A stretch of 6,772 bases of DNA, from NCBI GenBank assembly GCA_003444595.1, contig DLUO01000016.1, forward strand, positions 1 through 6,772, read 5' to 3'. How positions within the stretch are numbered: position 1 is the first letter of the stretch; each line of letters starts with the position of its first letter. This document shows, piece by piece, positions 5,529 through 6,772 of this stretch. The translations under genes were made by a program, and so were the position numbers. The notes beneath the pieces were generated by a model. It was not told the origin of the DNA, searched no databases, and worked only from the letters and a program-made list of their open reading frames with translations. The stretch comes from Bacillota bacterium (lineage in GTDB: Bacteria; Bacillota; Dethiobacteria; DTU022; UBA8154).

Positions 5529-5551
5529 ACGCGGCTGCATCCGCGTTTTTT
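5529..5551 (+). terminator. Rho-independent terminator of the toxin-antitoxin operon
   Basis: ACGCGG (5529-5534) and CCGCGT (5541-5546) form a perfect six-pair stem around CTGCAT and run into six T (5546-5551). The stem starts at the first base after the antitoxin stop codon. Confidence 0.88.
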
Positions 5552-5552
5552 G

Positions 5553-5581
5553 TTCTCAAAACTTCATTAAAAAGAGATAAT
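5553..5581 (+). promoter_or_regulatory. Candidate promoter of the small membrane protein gene
   Basis: TTCTCA (5553-5558, 4 of 6 matches) is 17 bases before GATAAT (5576-5581, 5 of 6 matches). The palindrome GTTGCC-T-GGCAAC at 5585-5597 lies across the expected start site, a usual place for a repressor site. It sits just ahead of the SD of the next gene. Confidence 0.4.
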
Positions 5582-5612
5582 CTTGTTGCCTGGCAACGGA
5601 AAGGAGATGCCT

Positions 5613-5926
5613 GTGAAAGGAAAAGCTTTATTGATAGTGGCTGTTGTTGTTATTGTCATCAGTGTGCTGGTGCTCTTTGACCCGTTCTTTACAGCAAAAT
5701 AAATGCGGAGGCCATAGTAGCGTCTGTTTTTCAAGTCCCCGAAGCTGCCAAGACTTATTTGGGAGTTGAATATAACCCCGACCTTGTAAAACATATAGCA
5801 AAGGATTTCTATTATGTTCAGGTATCAGACAGGGAATTTATCATAGAATTAAGCGGGGACAAATACAAAAAAAATATTAATATTTACGAGTTTAAAACAG
5901 CGGGCACGGTGTTCATGCACCGGTAG
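5613..5926 (+). pseudogene. Small membrane-anchored protein, interrupted by a frameshift at 5696-5702
   Basis: The GTG start at 5613 is preceded by GGAG (5603-5606), six bases upstream. The first 29 residues are a signal-anchor: MKGK, then a long hydrophobic helix, ending FDPFFTAK before TAA 5700-5702. From ATA 5699 the -1 frame is open for 75 codons to TAG 5924-5926, with coding-like composition (for example NAEAIVASVFQVPEAAKTYL and later FYYVQVSDREFIIEL) and no start codon near its beginning. Adding one A to the AAAA run (5696-5699) joins the two parts into a protein of about 104 residues, with an N-terminal anchor and a small outside domain. I do not recognise the family. It stands alone between the toxin-antitoxin terminator and the queT leader. 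Alternatives are a genuine pseudogene, a base missing in the assembly, or -1 slippage on A-AAA ahead of the stop. Confidence 0.7.
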
Positions 5927-5955
5927 GCACCCCTGCATCAGTACATAAGATGAGC

Positions 5956-5993
5956 GGAAGGAAATAAAGGAGATTAGATTGAATACATGAATC
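5956..5993 (+). repeat. 38-base intergenic element, copy A
   Basis: This stretch, from GGAAGGAAATAAA through TTGAATACATGAATC, matches 6693-6730 at 35 of 38 positions in the same orientation. It lies between the broken small gene and the queT riboswitch. Differences fall only in the middle, so both ends look constrained. Confidence 0.85.
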
Positions 5994-6069
5994 GATTGAT
6001 GATAAATTATAATGCTTGGGGAGGAGATAAAGGCGGCTTCTCCGTGGAGCTCTTTTTTGCTTGTTGAAA

Positions 6070-6075
6070 TATAAT
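6070..6075 (+). promoter_or_regulatory. Candidate -10 element for queT
   Basis: A perfect TATAAT lies 17 bases before the riboswitch, so a transcript starting near 6082 would begin just ahead of the aptamer. No good -35 is found at the right distance. A second TATAAT at 6008-6013 is an alternative, also with a poor -35. Confidence 0.45.
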
Positions 6076-6092
6076 GAAAGTCCGGCAAGGAC

Positions 6093-6127
6093 GGCGGTCG
6101 CGGCAACCCGCCTAAAAAAACAAGGAG
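6093..6127 (+). promoter_or_regulatory. preQ1-I riboswitch (Tte-like, translational)
   Basis: P1 is a perfect GGCGG (6093-6097) with CCGCC (6108-6112). The ten-base loop TCGCGGCAAC (6098-6107) matches the T. tengcongensis metF preQ1-I aptamer loop TCGCAGTAAC at 8 of 10 positions. The A-rich tail TAAAAAAACAAGGAG (6113-6127) matches its A-rich L3 and pseudoknot strand. The final AAGGAG is the SD of queT, so ligand binding should hide the SD and turn down translation. Its place directly before a queuosine-precursor transporter gene independently supports the call. Confidence 0.93.
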
Positions 6128-6136
6128 TTGAAAAGA

Positions 6137-6586
6137 ATGCTTAGAAAGTCGGTACGGGGTGCAATGATTGCAGGCATCTACGTGGTGCTTGTGATTTCCT
6201 TTGCTCCCATCAGTTATGGTCCTGTGCAGATACGCATAGCGGAAGCCCTGACGGTGCTGCCCTTTGTGTGGCCGGAGGCTGTTCCGGGGCTTTTTATCGG
6301 ATGCTTGTTGGCCAACCTGCTGGGGGGGCTTGGAATCGTGGATACTGTTCTGGGCAGCCTGGCTACACTTTTGGCAGCCTGGCTGACAATGAAGATGCCT
6401 AAAGTATGGCTTGCCCCGCTGCCGCCGGTGGCGATTAACGCCCTGGTAGTGGGGGGCTACTTGTCGGTGCTTTATCAAACACGCCTGCTGCCAGCCATGC
6501 TGTATGTGGCAGCGGGCCAGACAGCGGCCTGTTATGTGCTGGGGATGATACTGCTGCACATCCTGATAAAATACAAGCTGGCCTGA
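6137..6586 (+). CDS. queT: QueT family transporter, S component of a queuosine-precursor ECF system
   Basis: This 149-residue membrane protein matches the QueT family (PF06177). Features are an N-terminal helix starting at RGAMIAGIYVVLV, the signature YGPVQIRIAEALTVLPFV (27-44) and LLANLLGGLGIVDTVLGSLAT (56-76), then further helices up to a short basic tail. It should bind preQ1 or a related queuosine precursor and import it with the shared energising module (EcfA, EcfA', EcfT), which is not encoded here. ATG 6137 is chosen because AAGGAG (6122-6127) lies nine bases upstream; the in-frame TTG at 6128 directly abuts that SD. Expression is controlled by the preQ1-I riboswitch that contains this SD, closing a feedback loop on its own cargo. 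Confidence 0.93.
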   Translation: MLRKSVRGAMIAGIYVVLVISFAPISYGPVQIRIAEALTVLPFVWPEAVPGLFIGCLLANLLGGLGIVDTVLGSLATLLAAWLTMKMPKVWLAPLPPVAINALVVGGYLSVLYQTRLLPAMLYVAAGQTAACYVLGMILLHILIKYKLA

Positions 6587-6626
6587 AAATAAAGCCGCCT
6601 GCCCCAATTTCTTTTTTTACCCGTTC

Positions 6627-6655
6627 CCGATTGGTGATCGGAGCAGCTTTTTTTT
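6627..6655 (+). terminator. Probable terminator after queT
   Basis: CCGAT (6627-6631) pairs with ATCGG (6637-6641) around TGGTG, and eight T lie at 6648-6655. The six-base gap between stem and T-run is larger than usual, so termination may be weak. No better hairpin is visible before the next repeat copy. Confidence 0.5.
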
Positions 6656-6692
6656 AGTTTTTCAAGCTGTTGGGGATATGGAGAAAACAGCA

Positions 6693-6730
6693 GGAAGGAA
6701 ATAAAAGAGATTTTATTGAATACATGAATC
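6693..6730 (+). repeat. 38-base intergenic element, copy B
   Basis: This is the second copy of the element at 5956-5993, with 35 of 38 bases identical; differences are at element positions 14, 21 and 22. It lies 107 bases after queT, probably ahead of the next gene beyond the window. A GGCGG/CCGCC hairpin (6735-6750) follows it directly. Confidence 0.85.
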
Positions 6731-6734
6731 TGCC

Positions 6735-6750
6735 GGCGGTTATTGCCGCC
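6735..6750 (+). repeat. Hairpin after element copy B
   Basis: GGCGG (6735-6739) pairs with CCGCC (6746-6750), with a possible extra T-G pair and a four-base loop. No T-run follows, so it is not a terminator. It may be the leader structure of the next, unseen gene. Confidence 0.5.
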
Positions 6751-6772
6751 TGTTAGTGTAAAATTACTTTAG

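Noticed and set aside
5567..5794. Minus-strand ORF of 75 codons
   Set aside because: Antisense to the two-frame small membrane protein, whose plus-strand start has a good SD and signal-anchor.
6014..6058. Possible terminator ending in the T-run near 6053-6058
   Set aside because: No stem of more than three pairs reaches the T-run; the GGAGA/TCTCC pairing ends too far upstream.
5849..6607. Minus-strand ORF of 252 codons over queT and its leader
   Set aside because: Antisense shadow rich in His, Gln and Arg, covering the riboswitch and queT; it has no domain.

Overview
The window looks like a piece of a Gram-positive, Clostridia-type (Bacillota) genome. The signs are strong Shine-Dalgarno (SD) sites, GTG and TTG starts, sigma-A-type promoters, hairpin plus T-run terminators, a preQ1-I riboswitch in front of queT, and MqsR/MqsA-like and Panacea-type toxin-antitoxin parts. 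Assignment below class level cannot be made from the sequence alone. Bases 1-19 are exactly the synthetic Tn5 mosaic end used in Nextera libraries, so the window starts at a contig end with untrimmed adapter.

Layout. (1) Bases 20-235 hold the first codons of a gene leaving on the minus strand, then an AT-rich divergent promoter region. (2) Bases 235-2583 carry three membrane-glycosylation genes: a DPM1-like GT2 polyprenyl-phosphate sugar synthase, a GtrA-family flippase-like protein and a PIG-V-like GT-C transferase. Together they resemble a complete make-donor, flip, transfer module. The GT-C gene is open in frame right back to the gtrA stop, and its first membrane helix lies upstream of its first ordinary start codon. 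(3) Two tandem terminators (2661-2749) precede a lone SAM-dependent methyltransferase. (4) A tRNA-Ala(GGC) at 3775-3850 has its own consensus promoter and a very clean terminator, but two mismatched acceptor-stem pairs. (5) An AT-richer stretch holds a toxin-antitoxin pair: an MqsR-like toxin, then a zinc-ribbon + HTH + Panacea (DUF4065/SocA-like) antitoxin, closed by a terminator at the antitoxin stop. (6) A small membrane-anchored protein gene is broken by a frameshift. (7) A Tte-type preQ1-I riboswitch overlaps the SD of queT, the S component of a queuosine-precursor ECF transporter. (8) A 38-base intergenic element occurs twice, once before and once after queT.

The strongest unexpected signals: the toxin and the small membrane protein are both interrupted at short A-runs, and in both cases the -1 frame restores a sensible protein. 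For the toxin this recovers a family-like C-terminus whose stop directly abuts the antitoxin ATG. This could be base loss in the sequence, real mutation, or programmed -1 slippage. Other points are the atypical start of the GT-C gene, the mismatched tRNA beside a possible island, and the duplicated intergenic element.
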